Source: a candidate division WOR-3 bacterium (GTDB taxonomy: Bacteria; Hydrothermota; Tepidihabitantia; SM23-42; JAOAFX01). Taken from it: 64,000 nt of DNA. This document shows positions 1-9,124 of the stretch, piece by piece. Location: the NCBI GenBank assembly GCA_039802005.1, contig JBDRVV010000007.1, positions 26,111 to 90,110 on the forward strand. Direction: 5' to 3'. Both the position numbers and the translations under genes were made by a program. The stretch's first letter is position 1. Each line of letters opens with the position of its first letter. A model generated the notes under the pieces. It had not been told where the DNA came from, made no database searches, and saw nothing but the letters and a program-made list of their open reading frames with translations.

Positions 1-26
1 TAGACTTATAAAGATTCTTGTTTCTG

Positions 27-1352
27 ATGTTCCACTTGAATAGTTTTGTTTTTTCTTATTTTCTCTGTCAGCAACTATTAATCGTTGATGATTCTTTGCT
101 ATTTTATGAAGCCTACACTGCCTATACGAATTATGATTTTGAAGAGGCAGAATCATTATTAATTCAACATAATAAATTATTTCCATCGTCAATCCATAAT
201 CATAATGCGCTATATTTGCTTGGTGAAATTAACTTCAAAAAACAGAATTATGAAAAAGCGATTGACTTCTGGCAACAATTAAATACAATCCATCCGAATT
301 CTGAGTTTAAAGTGTCTGCTCTGAAGGGAATTGCAGAGGCATACCTTGCACAGCAAAAATATAATTCGGCACTTAAGGTTTATCAAAAGATTGAGAATTT
401 GGAACTACCGTTGGAATTAATGTTAGAAATCAAATTAAGGGTCAATGAGATTAACTACCATCTTGGCAAGTATCCTAAACTTATCGATGCATTGCAGAAT
501 TTTGTTGATACATATGCTGATTCTATCAAATCTGATCGTATAGTTGCTCAGACAATGTTAAGAATAGCACAATTGCATACTGAGAACAAAGAGTATTATG
601 CAGCACTTACTATGCTTTACAGGTTGGAAATTACCTATCCTGAGTCACCGCTTCTAAGTGATGTATTATTCCAAGAGATAAAGATTTATAAAATCATTGG
701 TGATGTGCAAAATTATAAGAAAAAATTATACTCAATAGTTTTAAATAAGAACCTGCAAAATTTGTATCCTTACGCACTTATGGAACTCGGGAATCAGTAC
801 AGGGATGAAGAAAGGTATGATTCTTCCCTTTATTTCTGGACAAGATTAAATGACTGTGATGCATATAAAGATTTGGCTTTAAAAGAAATTGCTGGTATAT
901 ATTACAAAATTGGGTTTATTGACGAGGCACTCGTCGTATTACAAACTCTTATAAAGGATTTTCCTGATTCAAAATTTGTTAAAGATGCTTATCTGCTCTG
1001 GATAGAGATACTAAAGAAACAGGGTGATTTACAAAAGGCAAAAGATATATTGGGTGGATTAATTAAAAAACAACCTCATCAACCCGAGATTCTTGTTGAG
1101 CTCGGAAACATTTCTTTTGGTTTGAAAGAATATTCTCGGGCATTGAAATGCTATCTTCAGGCGAGTGAAGAATTTGGAGACCGCCGGGATGAATCAGCAA
1201 AGGCATTGATTTTGGCTGGTGATGTTGCACTTGTGATGGGTGATACCTTAAGCGCACGACGATATTATCAAAATGCAGGATTTATTGCAAACTCAGAAGA
1301 GGTTAAAAATTCATCAAAAATTAAGTTGTTACAAATTCGTCCTTCAAAATAG
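27..1352 (+). CDS. TPR-repeat exported protein
   Basis: About 441 residues built almost entirely of tetratricopeptide-like helical pairs (for example YEKAIDFWQQL, YNSALKVYQKI, YSRALKCYLQA, TLSARRYYQNA). Such arrays are scaffolds for protein-protein contacts; the spacing resembles YbgF/BamD-type periplasmic TPR proteins. The first about 20 residues are hydrophobic and could be a signal peptide. ATG at 27 is preferred over the in-frame TTG at 18; the upstream context lies outside the window, so the N-terminus is uncertain. It converges on the phoU end of the pst operon with an 18-nt gap. Specific function is not recognisable. Confidence 0.75.
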   Translation: MFHLNSFVFSYFLCQQLLIVDDSLLFYEAYTAYTNYDFEEAESLLIQHNKLFPSSIHNHNALYLLGEINFKKQNYEKAIDFWQQLNTIHPNSEFKVSALKGIAEAYLAQQKYNSALKVYQKIENLELPLELMLEIKLRVNEINYHLGKYPKLIDALQNFVDTYADSIKSDRIVAQTMLRIAQLHTENKEYYAALTMLYRLEITYPESPLLSDVLFQEIKIYKIIGDVQNYKKKLYSIVLNKNLQNLYPYALMELGNQYRDEERYDSSLYFWTRLNDCDAYKDLALKEIAGIYYKIGFIDEALVVLQTLIKDFPDSKFVKDAYLLWIEILKKQGDLQKAKDILGGLIKKQPHQPEILVELGNISFGLKEYSRALKCYLQASEEFGDRRDESAKALILAGDVALVMGDTLSARRYYQNAGFIANSEEVKNSSKIKLLQIRPSK

Positions 1353-1370
1353 AAAAACAAATTACCACTA

Positions 1371-2042
1371 TCATTTTTTTTGTTCTTCTTCAATATGGTG
1401 TTTGATTATTCTCGCCTGGCTTATGTAAATCGTATCCTCACAGATATTTGTTGAAAGGTCAGCAATCCTTTCCAGATTCTTCGCAACGAGAAAATATTGA
1501 ATCGCCGAACCAATCTTTTCCGGCTCTTCAAGCATATATGTCAACATTATTCTGATAATTTCATTCCGCATTTCATCAACCGTGCTATCCCTTTCACAAA
1601 CTTTTTGTGCTCTAACCGCATCATTTGTGACAAAACTCTCAACGCTCTCCTTGAGCATATCATTAACAATCCTTGCCATTGTCCAGATATTGGATACGGG
1701 TTTTATCCTTGGTTGGTCAACGAGAAAAACAACACAATCAGCAATATTCACAGCGTGATCTCCCATCCTTTCAAGGTCATTATTCATTTTTATAACTCCT
1801 ATGAGAAACCTTAGATCAGAACCCACTGGTTGGTGTCGGGCAATAAGTTCTATACACTTCTCTTCAATTGTTATTTCCATTTTATCAATCTTTTTATCAA
1901 TATCCCTTATTTCACGGGCGAGTTTTATGTCCCTTTTTTTGAGTGCCTCCAGGGATTTAGTGATTGATTCTTCAACGAGTGTTGCCATTGTAAGGACTTC
2001 ATTCTTCAAATTTTTCAATTCTTCATCAAAATAACCTGGCAT
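1371..2042 (-). CDS. phoU: PhoU phosphate-signalling regulator
   Basis: A 223-residue all-helical protein, the normal PhoU length, with two three-helix PhoU repeats. Each repeat has the acidic metal-binding pattern (LARE.RD.DKKID in the first; RAQKVCERDSTVDE in the second). PhoU links Pst transporter activity to the PhoR/PhoB response and limits phosphate uptake. It is the last gene of the pst operon, 14 nt after pstB. A good ribosome-binding site (AGGAGG) precedes its ATG, consistent with internal translation on a polycistronic mRNA. No phoR/phoB lies in the window. Confidence 0.95.
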   Translation of the reverse strand: MPGYFDEELKNLKNEVLTMATLVEESITKSLEALKKRDIKLAREIRDIDKKIDKMEITIEEKCIELIARHQPVGSDLRFLIGVIKMNNDLERMGDHAVNIADCVVFLVDQPRIKPVSNIWTMARIVNDMLKESVESFVTNDAVRAQKVCERDSTVDEMRNEIIRIMLTYMLEEPEKIGSAIQYFLVAKNLERIADLSTNICEDTIYISQARIIKHHIEEEQKK

Positions 2043-2056
2043 TGTGCCTCCTGTTT

Positions 2057-2806
2057 TTAACCAAATCTTCCGCTGATGTAGTTAAAAGTTCTCTCATCAG
2101 ACGGATTTGTAAAAATCTTTTTTGCCTTATCAAATTCAATCAATTCACCAAGTAGCATAAATCCAACATCATCCGCAATCCTTGCAGCTTGCTGCATATT
2201 GTGGGTAACGATAACGATTGTATAATTTTTCTTCAATTCTATTAATAATTCCTCAATCCGAGCCGTAGCAATCGGGTCAAGGGCAGAACAGGGTTCATCC
2301 ATTAATAAAATTTCTGGTTCCACTGCGAGTAAACGGGCAATACAGAGTCTCTGCTGGCGTTCTGGAGAAAGTGTGAGTGCTGATTTTTTCAGAATATCCT
2401 TTACTTCATCAAACATACCTACTGCTTTCAAAGAACGTTCTACGATTTCTTCAAGAACTTTTTTATTTGTAATATTCCAGACCCTTGGACCGTATGCTAC
2501 ATTATCAAAAATAGAAAGGGGAAAGGCATTGGGGCGTTGAAATACCATTCCAACCTTTTTCCTTAAAAATATCAAATCACACAATGGAGAATAGATATCC
2601 TCATTATCAATTATGACACTCCCAGTTATTTTAACATTAGGAATTAAGTCATTCATTCTATTGAATACCCGCAAGAGTGTTGATTTACCACAGCCAGATG
2701 GACCAATCAATGCAGTAATGAGATTTTCTTTTATTTCAAGATTGATATTCTTAAGCGCCTGAAACTTATTATAAAAAAGGTTGAGATTCGTGGTTTTGAT
2801 AATCAT
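2057..2806 (-). CDS. pstB: PstB phosphate ABC ATPase, copy with degenerate signature motif
   Basis: A 249-residue ABC ATPase of the phosphate importer. Walker A is canonical (GPSGCGKST, residues 35-43). The Q-loop Gln is present (VFQRP, Gln90), as are Walker B with catalytic Glu (ILLMDE, 166-171) and the H-loop His (VTHNMQQ, His202). The ABC signature is LSPERQQ (146-152) instead of LSGGQQQ, so the element that contacts the gamma-phosphate bound by the partner subunit is degenerate. It overlaps the next pstB by 4 nt. Together with that copy it looks like one half of a heterodimer rather than a redundant duplicate. Confidence 0.93.
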   Translation of the reverse strand: MIIKTTNLNLFYNKFQALKNINLEIKENLITALIGPSGCGKSTLLRVFNRMNDLIPNVKITGSVIIDNEDIYSPLCDLIFLRKKVGMVFQRPNAFPLSIFDNVAYGPRVWNITNKKVLEEIVERSLKAVGMFDEVKDILKKSALTLSPERQQRLCIARLLAVEPEILLMDEPCSALDPIATARIEELLIELKKNYTIVIVTHNMQQAARIADDVGFMLLGELIEFDKAKKIFTNPSDERTFNYISGRFG

Positions 2807-3552
2807 CCAAACCGTCCTATAATATAGTCATTTGTCCGTTTATCCTTTGGTACAGTAAATATCTGCTCGGTTGGTCCTATCTCAATGAGTTCACCATTTA
2901 AAAAGAATGCGGTCCTTGTGCTTACCCTTGCTGCCTGTTTTGTATTATTGGTAACAAGAATAAATGTAAATTTTTCTTTTAATGCAAGCATTGTTTTTTC
3001 AATCTTAGTAGTGGAGATCGGGTCAAGTCCTGAGCAGGGCTCATCCATCATTATCACTTCGGGTTTGAGTGCGATTGTTCGTGCAATACAGAGCCTCTGC
3101 TGCTGACCACCAGAAAGACAGGATGCCGAGTCCCATAATCTGTCTTTGACTTCGTCCCAGAGCCCAGCCGAGGACAAAGAAAAATAAACGAGTTCATCAA
3201 GTTCTTTCTTTGTATATCTGTTGTGCATCTTAGGTCCATAGACAATATTTTTGTAGATAGTGCCTGGCAATACCACAGGTGTGGCAAAGATCATCCCCAC
3301 CTTTCTTCTCAATTCATTGATCGGTATCTCAGTTATATTAACTCCATCAAGTTTTATTTCCCCATCAGTTTTAGCACCATCCAATTCCGCGAGGCGGTTG
3401 AGTGTGCGGAGAAAAGAACTCTTCCCGGAATTTGCTGGTCCTATAATTGCTAATATCTCATTTGGATATATATCCAGGTTTATATTTTTCAAAGCATGAA
3501 TGTCATCATAAAAAAGATTTAATCCCTTTATTGATATTTTAGGTGTAGCCAT
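2803..3552 (-). CDS. pstB: PstB phosphate ABC ATPase, copy with degenerate nucleotide site
   Basis: A 249-residue paralogue of the adjacent PstB. Its signature is canonical (LSGGQQQ, from residue 146) and Walker B keeps its Glu (VIMMDE). Walker A is atypical (GPANSGKSS, 38-46), the Q-loop Gln is Ala (IFATP, residue 90) and the H-loop His is Asn (VTNNTKQ, residue 202). Its own ATP-binding face therefore looks impaired while its signature can complete the partner's site. It lies 2 nt from pstA and overlaps the second pstB by 4 nt, implying equimolar translational coupling. Confidence 0.93.
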   Translation of the reverse strand: MATPKISIKGLNLFYDDIHALKNINLDIYPNEILAIIGPANSGKSSFLRTLNRLAELDGAKTDGEIKLDGVNITEIPINELRRKVGMIFATPVVLPGTIYKNIVYGPKMHNRYTKKELDELVYFSLSSAGLWDEVKDRLWDSASCLSGGQQQRLCIARTIALKPEVIMMDEPCSGLDPISTTKIEKTMLALKEKFTFILVTNNTKQAARVSTRTAFFLNGELIEIGPTEQIFTVPKDKRTNDYIIGRFG

Positions 3553-3554
3553 AT

Positions 3555-4397
3555 TTAATAATAACGGGCAATAAACCTGTGCATCAATCTATAGGCAACG
3601 AAATTGATGATTAAGATGCTGATGATCAGGACGGTTGCAGTACCATATGCCTTGGACATTGATATTCCTTCGCGGGCAAGTATATAAAAATGAACCGCAA
3701 GGGTGCGGGTTGATGAGAAAAGGTCAGTGGGCATATTCAAAGACGAACCTGCAGTAAATATAACAGCGGCAGTTTCGCTAACAGCCCTACCAATGCCAAG
3801 GATTATGCCGGTAGCGATTCCCGGAAATGCCGTGGGTAAGACAATCTTGAGTATTGTATCAATCTTGCCAACACCTAAAGAATAACTTATCTCACGATAT
3901 GCACTAGGTACTGCCTTTATCGCCTCCTCTGATGTTCTAATGATTGTGGGCAGAATCATTACTGCAAGCGTAAAGCCACCGGAAAGTATGCTCCAGCCTA
4001 ATTTTAATGTAATCACAAAAAAGATAAATCCGAACAGTCCGAATATGATAGAAGGGACACCAGCAAGACAATCTGCACCAAAACTGATGATCCTTCTTAC
4101 CCACCCACCTTTTGTATATTCGGTTAAATAAAGGGCTGTGCCGATACCCAAGGGAGTGGCAATTATGATTGCAACCAATGTTACCAGTAATGTTCCAATT
4201 ATTGAAGGGAATATACCTCCTTCTCTACCCATTGCCTTTGTGGGCTGGGTGAGGAATTCCCAGGTTATTGAAGAAAAACCGTTTTTAAAAACAAAAATGA
4301 TGACAAAGAAAAGGATAGATATTACAAAGATTGTGCATATCAATAAGCCAATATAGGCAATTATTTGACTTGTTCTTGGTCCGATTCTAAATGTCAT
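3555..4397 (-). CDS. pstA: PstA phosphate permease subunit
   Basis: A 280-residue inner-membrane permease with about six hydrophobic segments. It carries the binding-protein-dependent transport motif (EAIKAVPSAYREISYSLGVGKIDT) that docks on the ATPase, and the following GIGRAVSETAAVIFTAG region is typical of PstA. It forms the phosphate channel with PstC. It overlaps pstC by 4 nt and is followed by the two pstB genes 2 nt downstream. Confidence 0.95.
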   Translation of the reverse strand: MTFRIGPRTSQIIAYIGLLICTIFVISILFFVIIFVFKNGFSSITWEFLTQPTKAMGREGGIFPSIIGTLLVTLVAIIIATPLGIGTALYLTEYTKGGWVRRIISFGADCLAGVPSIIFGLFGFIFFVITLKLGWSILSGGFTLAVMILPTIIRTSEEAIKAVPSAYREISYSLGVGKIDTILKIVLPTAFPGIATGIILGIGRAVSETAAVIFTAGSSLNMPTDLFSSTRTLAVHFYILAREGISMSKAYGTATVLIISILIINFVAYRLMHRFIARYY

Positions 4398-5227
4398 TCT
4401 CTCCGTGCAATCCTTATTGCAAGAATATTTAAAATAATGATGATAATAAAGAGTATTGAACCACAGGCGAAGAGTGCAAGGCGGTGATCACCAGTTGAAT
4501 AACCAAGTTCTAATGCAATCGTTGAGGTGATTGTTCTTACCGAATCAAGGATTGAATGGGGAATTTTTAACGCATTTCCAGCAATCATGATTACTGCCAT
4601 TGTCTCACCTATCGCCCTGCCCATTCCCAGTATTATTGAAGCGATTATGCCGGAACGGGCGGCAGGGAATAAAACCATTAAGACAGTTTGCCATTTTGTT
4701 GCGCCAAGTGCAAAAGAACCTTCACGATATGTTTGGGGAACTGCAACGAGGGAATCATATGAAATGCTCACGATTGTTGGTAAAATCATAATACCAAGGA
4801 CAAGGCTTGAGGTAAGGATTGAGAAGCCAGAACCACCGAATGTTTCCCTTACCAGTGGAACAAGAATGACAATACCAATGAATCCATAGACAACCGAAGG
4901 AATGCCGGCAAGTAATTCAATTATCGGTTTTAGTGTTTTCTGGACTGGGGGTGGAGAGAATTCTGCAAGGAATATTGCACATGCTAACCCAAGGGGGACG
5001 CCAACAATGAGTGCTCCAAATGTAACGAATAAAGAGCCGATTATCATTGAGGTGATGCCGAAATGTCCTTTTGTTGGTGCCCAGTGTGTTGAGAAGAAAT
5101 TTTTGAATCCTGCCTTAAAAATAAGGGGTAGCCCCTGGGCAAAGATGAAGATTGTAATCAATAATAGCGATACTATCGCAGAGAAAGAGATTATTAATAA
5201 AAGATTTTCCGACACTTTTTCTTTCAT
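4394..5227 (-). CDS. pstC: PstC phosphate permease subunit
   Basis: A 277-residue membrane permease with about six transmembrane segments. It has the EAA-type cytoplasmic loop (DSLVAVPQTYREGSFALGATKWQT) and the PstC-typical GMGRAIGETMAVIMIAGNA. It pairs with PstA. It overlaps pstS upstream and pstA downstream by 4 nt each (ATGA junctions), so translation is coupled through the transporter genes. Confidence 0.95.
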   Translation of the reverse strand: MKEKVSENLLLIISFSAIVSLLLITIFIFAQGLPLIFKAGFKNFFSTHWAPTKGHFGITSMIIGSLFVTFGALIVGVPLGLACAIFLAEFSPPPVQKTLKPIIELLAGIPSVVYGFIGIVILVPLVRETFGGSGFSILTSSLVLGIMILPTIVSISYDSLVAVPQTYREGSFALGATKWQTVLMVLFPAARSGIIASIILGMGRAIGETMAVIMIAGNALKIPHSILDSVRTITSTIALELGYSTGDHRLALFACGSILFIIIIILNILAIRIARRE

Positions 5228-6015
5228 TTTTGAAATATGTTTGCCGGTATCAAACCTTCATGCATTAAAATTTCCTGGGCTTCGTCTGACAGAACATAGT
5301 CAATAAATGATTTTATTGTGCCTTTTGGTTCTTCAAGGGTCAAAAGTAAAAATGGTCTTAAGAATTTATAACTGCTGTTTTTATAATTTTCGAGCGTCGG
5401 TGCAACACTATCTATTGATAATGCCTTTACCCTGTTATCAACGAGTCCTGCTGAGATATATCCTATCGCCTGTGGAGTATTTGCGACTATTTCCCGTATC
5501 GCACCATTAGAATCCTGGACCAGGCAAGCATCACTTATCGCAGTCCCGTGCATTATCAATTCTTCAAATGCCCCCCTTGTTCCGGAGCCTTCTTCTCTTG
5601 TAACCGCATATATTTTTTTATCCGGTCCACCAACTTCTTTCCAGTTGGTGATTTTACCAGCAAATATGTCTTTTAATTCATCATGGGTTAAATTTTTGAT
5701 AGGATTTGATGGATGCACAACGATTGCGATACCATCAATAGCCATTATGAATGAATGTAACCCCTGTTCTTCTGTATGGAGATTCCTTGATGAAGTTCCA
5801 ATTGCGCAGGTCTTATTAAATACTGCCTGGATGCCAGCAGTTGAACCACCACCCTGGACATTGATCTTGATATTTTTATTTTTTATCATATATTCTTCAG
5901 CAAGTTTTTCTATAAAAGGCTGGACCGAAGTAGAACCAGCGATAACTAAATCACCGGTTCTTTTAGAACAGAATGTGAAAAGTATTAATGTTAACAATAA
6001 TAGGTATCGGTGCAC
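5224..6015 (-). CDS. pstS: PstS phosphate-binding protein (probable lipoprotein)
   Basis: A 263-residue periplasmic phosphate receptor and first gene of pstSCAB-B-phoU. Residues 1-16 form a signal peptide ending in TFCSK; Cys16 is a possible lipidation site, although Phe at -1 makes the lipobox atypical. The phosphate-binding loops are visible: AGSTSVQPF, GGGSTAG, REEGSGTR, then an IGYIS segment. The start is GTG at 6015. A promoter (TTGACA-16-TAAAAT) ends 5 nt before it, so the transcript probably begins at or very near the start codon. Confidence 0.94.
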   Translation of the reverse strand: MHRYLLLLTLILFTFCSKRTGDLVIAGSTSVQPFIEKLAEEYMIKNKNIKINVQGGGSTAGIQAVFNKTCAIGTSSRNLHTEEQGLHSFIMAIDGIAIVVHPSNPIKNLTHDELKDIFAGKITNWKEVGGPDKKIYAVTREEGSGTRGAFEELIMHGTAISDACLVQDSNGAIREIVANTPQAIGYISAGLVDNRVKALSIDSVAPTLENYKNSSYKFLRPFLLLTLEEPKGTIKSFIDYVLSDEAQEILMHEGLIPANIFQK

Positions 6016-6048
6016 GGGTTATTTTACATAAAGTAAGAAGATTGTCAA
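6016..6048 (-). promoter_or_regulatory. Leaderless-type promoter of pstS operon
   Basis: Read on the minus strand: -35 TTGACA (6048-6043), 16-nt spacer, -10 TAAAAT (6026-6021), then 5 nt to GTG at 6015. There is no Shine-Dalgarno sequence. I see no clear Pho-box direct repeat next to it. Confidence 0.8.
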
Positions 6049-6092
6049 TAAATTCAGTATTAGCTGGTGACCATTAAAATATTAAACTGCCG

Positions 6093-7388
6093 TTATAATG
6101 CCCGTTTATTTGATAAGAGTCTTTTAATTTTTGAGTATATCTCTGATTTTTTATTTTGATAATACCATGTATAAAAATGGTTATTGTGAAATAATGGATC
6201 TGTTTCAGGGGTCAGTTCTGATTTTGAGTATTCGTCAGTGAAAGGTATAGGTGAAAATTCGCAGAGATGTGGATTGACACCGAGACGATGGCAGAGTTTT
6301 ATACCTTCAATAATTTCTTCATAATCCTGCCCGGGCATTCCGTATAAAAGATAAACATGGATCTGATTTGGCGTAAAACCTACCTGTCTTAGAATCTCAA
6401 CTGCCTTAAGGAATTCAGCAGTGTTTACTTTATTTCCGGTTTTCTTTTGGACCTCAGGATTTGTTGTTTCAAGACTTAAATACATTGTCTTGAAATTTGC
6501 TTTATACATAAGTTGCGCAATTTTTTTATCAATGAATCTGCAATGGAGACCGTTTGAACTATGGAGATTCAATCTCCAATTTTCTGCTATTATTTTTTCA
6601 AGAAGGTCGGGGAATTTTGGATTACATAAAAGGGCATCGTCAAAGAACGCAATGTTATCTGTTTTTTTAGATAAATTATGAATTTGTTGAAGTATCAGTT
6701 TATTATCATAATAATAGAAATCAGGTGATAATATCTTTGTCGCACAATAAGAACATCTAAATGGGCATCCCCTTGATGTGATTATAACACCATAATTCAA
6801 TGAATTGTAAAGAGAAAAATCAGGAAATGTAGATTCTCTATCAAGCTTATTTTTTAGATAGCCTTTTTCGTTTAAAAATTTTATTAAGCAATCTTCAGCA
6901 TTGCCGGGTATTATATAATCAGCACCTGAATACTTTTCTGCATGTTCTTTACACAGCGTTGCATACAATCCACCAAGTATTACCGGTATTTCTGAAAAAT
7001 GATTTTTTATTATTCTTATTGCATTTAATACACCGAGATACCAGTAGGTCATTGAGGAGGTGATGAAAATGAGGTCGGGTTTTTTAATTTTTTTTAATGC
7101 AGAGATGAATACTTCTTCAGGGATGCCATATCGTTTGAACCTTCTTGGTATATTTTTAAATATTTGTGGTTTTTCAACAATTTCATAATGATATTTGCCT
7201 CGTCCGTAAATATCCGTCTTTGTTTCGGTTTTAAAATAAGGGCTCAATCTGTCCATACAATCAATAAAATCAATCTCCCATCCTGATTTTTTTAGAATGT
7301 CTGCAACTATGAGCAACCCCAGAGGTTTATTCCAGAAATCAAATGCCTTAAAATCGTATATCCAGGGATTTGCCAATAAAGCGCGCAT
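6093..7388 (-). CDS. B12-binding-type radical SAM protein
   Basis: 431 residues. The N-terminal about 170 residues resemble a cobalamin-binding Rossmann domain of the B12/radical SAM class (PLGLLIVADILKKSG, then VILGGLYATL). The radical SAM cluster motif is GCPFRCSYC (CxxxCxxC) near residue 210, followed by FFDDALL and a TIM-barrel core. Members of this class methylate or rearrange unreactive carbon or phosphorus centres, but the substrate cannot be read from sequence. It lies 10 nt downstream of the DUF4832 lipoprotein gene and is probably co-transcribed with it. Confidence 0.85.
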   Translation of the reverse strand: MRALLANPWIYDFKAFDFWNKPLGLLIVADILKKSGWEIDFIDCMDRLSPYFKTETKTDIYGRGKYHYEIVEKPQIFKNIPRRFKRYGIPEEVFISALKKIKKPDLIFITSSMTYWYLGVLNAIRIIKNHFSEIPVILGGLYATLCKEHAEKYSGADYIIPGNAEDCLIKFLNEKGYLKNKLDRESTFPDFSLYNSLNYGVIITSRGCPFRCSYCATKILSPDFYYYDNKLILQQIHNLSKKTDNIAFFDDALLCNPKFPDLLEKIIAENWRLNLHSSNGLHCRFIDKKIAQLMYKANFKTMYLSLETTNPEVQKKTGNKVNTAEFLKAVEILRQVGFTPNQIHVYLLYGMPGQDYEEIIEGIKLCHRLGVNPHLCEFSPIPFTDEYSKSELTPETDPLFHNNHFYTWYYQNKKSEIYSKIKRLLSNKRAL

Positions 7389-7398
7389 TAAGTAATTA

Positions 7399-8880
7399 TT
7401 ATTTCACTTCTATTGTGCTTAATAAATACCAACCCTCTGAATCCGCGGTATTCTGGATTGCGAGTTTAATGTATTTTAAGTTGGGATGGGTATGTTCTGC
7501 AAATGGACTGAATAGCCCAAGGTACAATTCATATTCACCTACGGGTATTTCATCGGGTAGGGTTATTTCAACCTTTTCATTATGTATCCCTGGAAGCCAA
7601 TATTTGATCGATAGTAAAGACGGTGAATCCCATTTTATAAAAACATTGTCTTTTTCTCTTTTTAATCTCAGATGCAAGTAATAATCAAAATAAGGTGGTG
7701 CTGAACCAGTATTTTCCCAGAGCATATTTATTTCAAAAGGCAAATTTTTATAGACATATTCGGGAACTTGAATCTCGCGAAGAACCAGCCGATAGCCAAT
7801 TTTCTTCAAGGCATTTTTAACTTTTGGTATCCAGTCCGCGGGTATAACCCCGCTCTTATTCTGGATATATGTTGCATGGTGGTCAATCGCCCATTGTAAA
7901 ATATAATCAATATCCCAGCCCTGCGATTGCCAGTACTCCATATTCCAGCCTGGTTCTAATGCCACCGGTCCATTTCTCCAGGCTTCGGTAGCACTGGTTT
8001 TTTGTAATTGTTGGTCATAGAAATAGGGCATATGCCAATTCATATCGCCCCAGGAATCAGCACGCCAGCCAGTTCTTAGATTGTTTGTAGCATAATACAT
8101 ACCAAGAGAATCACCGATTAGCATTACTTTGGGTAGAGATGGAAAGGATTGATTCCAGAGATCAATTATTTTTTTCCGGACAGTTTCCGAATACATCGGT
8201 ATTCTACCTCCAATCGTTCCACCAGTTGGTGGGTTACCAATTATCTGTTTTATTTTTGTGGCATAAAAATGCCATTCACCCCACAGACCTACTGAACCAA
8301 TATCAATTATGTCCATATAAGGATTTGCGTAATACCTTCGCGCAAATTCTTGAACAAGGCGGTTATGGTAATATTCAGCGAGGGAATCAGCCAAATCAGG
8401 TGTCCAGATATCTGGTTCATTAGGGTCTTGCTGATTATTGCCGTTTCCATCGTAGTAATAAATCCAGCCACTGACTCCTTCATCCATCAACCATAGGGGC
8501 GCATAGCCCAATAAGGGTGTTGAAGAGGAGAGGCTGACCGCCGCAATCATCAAACGCCAGGCTAATCTCTGTCCATTACTCTTTGCCCTGTTTAGCCAGT
8601 CTTCAAAGAGTGCAAAATTGAAATTTCCTGGGGTGGGTTCTAATTCATACCAGCTGAACCTGCGGTAAATTGTGGTGGTGGGCAGTCCAGCGAGGTTCGG
8701 GTCATTATTGGCGGCTCGGTAAAATGTCTGCCAGCCCATTCCGGGATTGGCAAATATTGAGTCGGTATTTTCCTCTAATTTTACTGTTTTGACTGGACCA
8801 TGTTCATTTTTTTTACTGCAAAATGTCAAAATAACTATAACATAAAAAAGTAGTATAAAATTTATTCTCATAAACTTCAT
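7399..8880 (-). CDS. DUF4832-like lipoprotein, glycosidase-type barrel
   Basis: 493 residues. A lipoprotein-like signal (hydrophobic segment then LTFCSKK) is followed by a segment opening NPGMGWQTFYR. The next region (TTIYRRFSWYELEPTPGNFNF) resembles the start of glycoside-hydrolase TIM barrels in the DUF4832/DUF4874 group, and the C-terminal about 130 residues look like a beta-sandwich. A polysaccharide-related role is inferred from the fold only. The start at 8880 is fixed by a promoter whose -10 ends 5 nt upstream. The downstream radical SAM gene follows after 10 nt. Confidence 0.75.
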   Translation of the reverse strand: MKFMRINFILLFYVIVILTFCSKKNEHGPVKTVKLEENTDSIFANPGMGWQTFYRAANNDPNLAGLPTTTIYRRFSWYELEPTPGNFNFALFEDWLNRAKSNGQRLAWRLMIAAVSLSSSTPLLGYAPLWLMDEGVSGWIYYYDGNGNNQQDPNEPDIWTPDLADSLAEYYHNRLVQEFARRYYANPYMDIIDIGSVGLWGEWHFYATKIKQIIGNPPTGGTIGGRIPMYSETVRKKIIDLWNQSFPSLPKVMLIGDSLGMYYATNNLRTGWRADSWGDMNWHMPYFYDQQLQKTSATEAWRNGPVALEPGWNMEYWQSQGWDIDYILQWAIDHHATYIQNKSGVIPADWIPKVKNALKKIGYRLVLREIQVPEYVYKNLPFEINMLWENTGSAPPYFDYYLHLRLKREKDNVFIKWDSPSLLSIKYWLPGIHNEKVEITLPDEIPVGEYELYLGLFSPFAEHTHPNLKYIKLAIQNTADSEGWYLLSTIEVK

Positions 8881-8914
8881 AATTAATTATACTTTAAAAT
8901 TAAAATAAAGTCAA
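8881..8914 (-). promoter_or_regulatory. Leaderless-type promoter of DUF4832 lipoprotein gene
   Basis: Minus strand: TTGACT (8914-8909), 17-nt spacer, TATAAT (8891-8886), 5 nt, ATG at 8880. There is no ribosome-binding site. It is the only member of the leaderless set with a 17-nt rather than 16-nt spacer. Confidence 0.8.
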
Positions 8915-9007
8915 TAATTTTTACTGCTGACCCATTTCCACATTTTTCAATATTAAGAGTCAGTTACTGAGTTTTTTAAATATCAGAAGTTTTGGTTTTC
9001 ATTTAAT

Positions 9008-9051
9008 AATCCCCCATTATCCCCATTTATAAAAGAGGGAAAGAGGGGATT
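9008..9051. repeat. Imperfect inverted repeat AATCCCC...GGGGATT
   Basis: Seven-nucleotide arms AATCCCC (9008-9014) and GGGGATT (9045-9051) enclose a purine/pyrimidine-asymmetric loop. It lies in the 244-nt divergent gap between the DUF4832 and TPR genes. It resembles the C-rich/G-rich palindromes at 14855-14937, so it probably belongs to a dispersed intergenic family. Confidence 0.55.
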
Positions 9052-9085
9052 GAAATTTTGCTCCTATAATAATTGAGAAACTTTA

Positions 9086-9124
9086 TTGACTTTTTACCCA
9101 TACTAAATATATTTATAACACCTT
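9086..9124 (+). promoter_or_regulatory. Promoter of TPR gene pair
   Basis: TTGACT (9086-9091), 16-nt spacer, TATATT (9108-9113), then 11 nt to ATG 9125. The predicted transcript starts about 5 nt before the ATG and there is no ribosome-binding site. This is a near-leaderless variant of the pattern used elsewhere in the window. Confidence 0.6.

Noticed and set aside
1497..2034. Plus-strand ORFs opposite phoU
   Set aside because: They are antisense shadows of a gene with clear family motifs.
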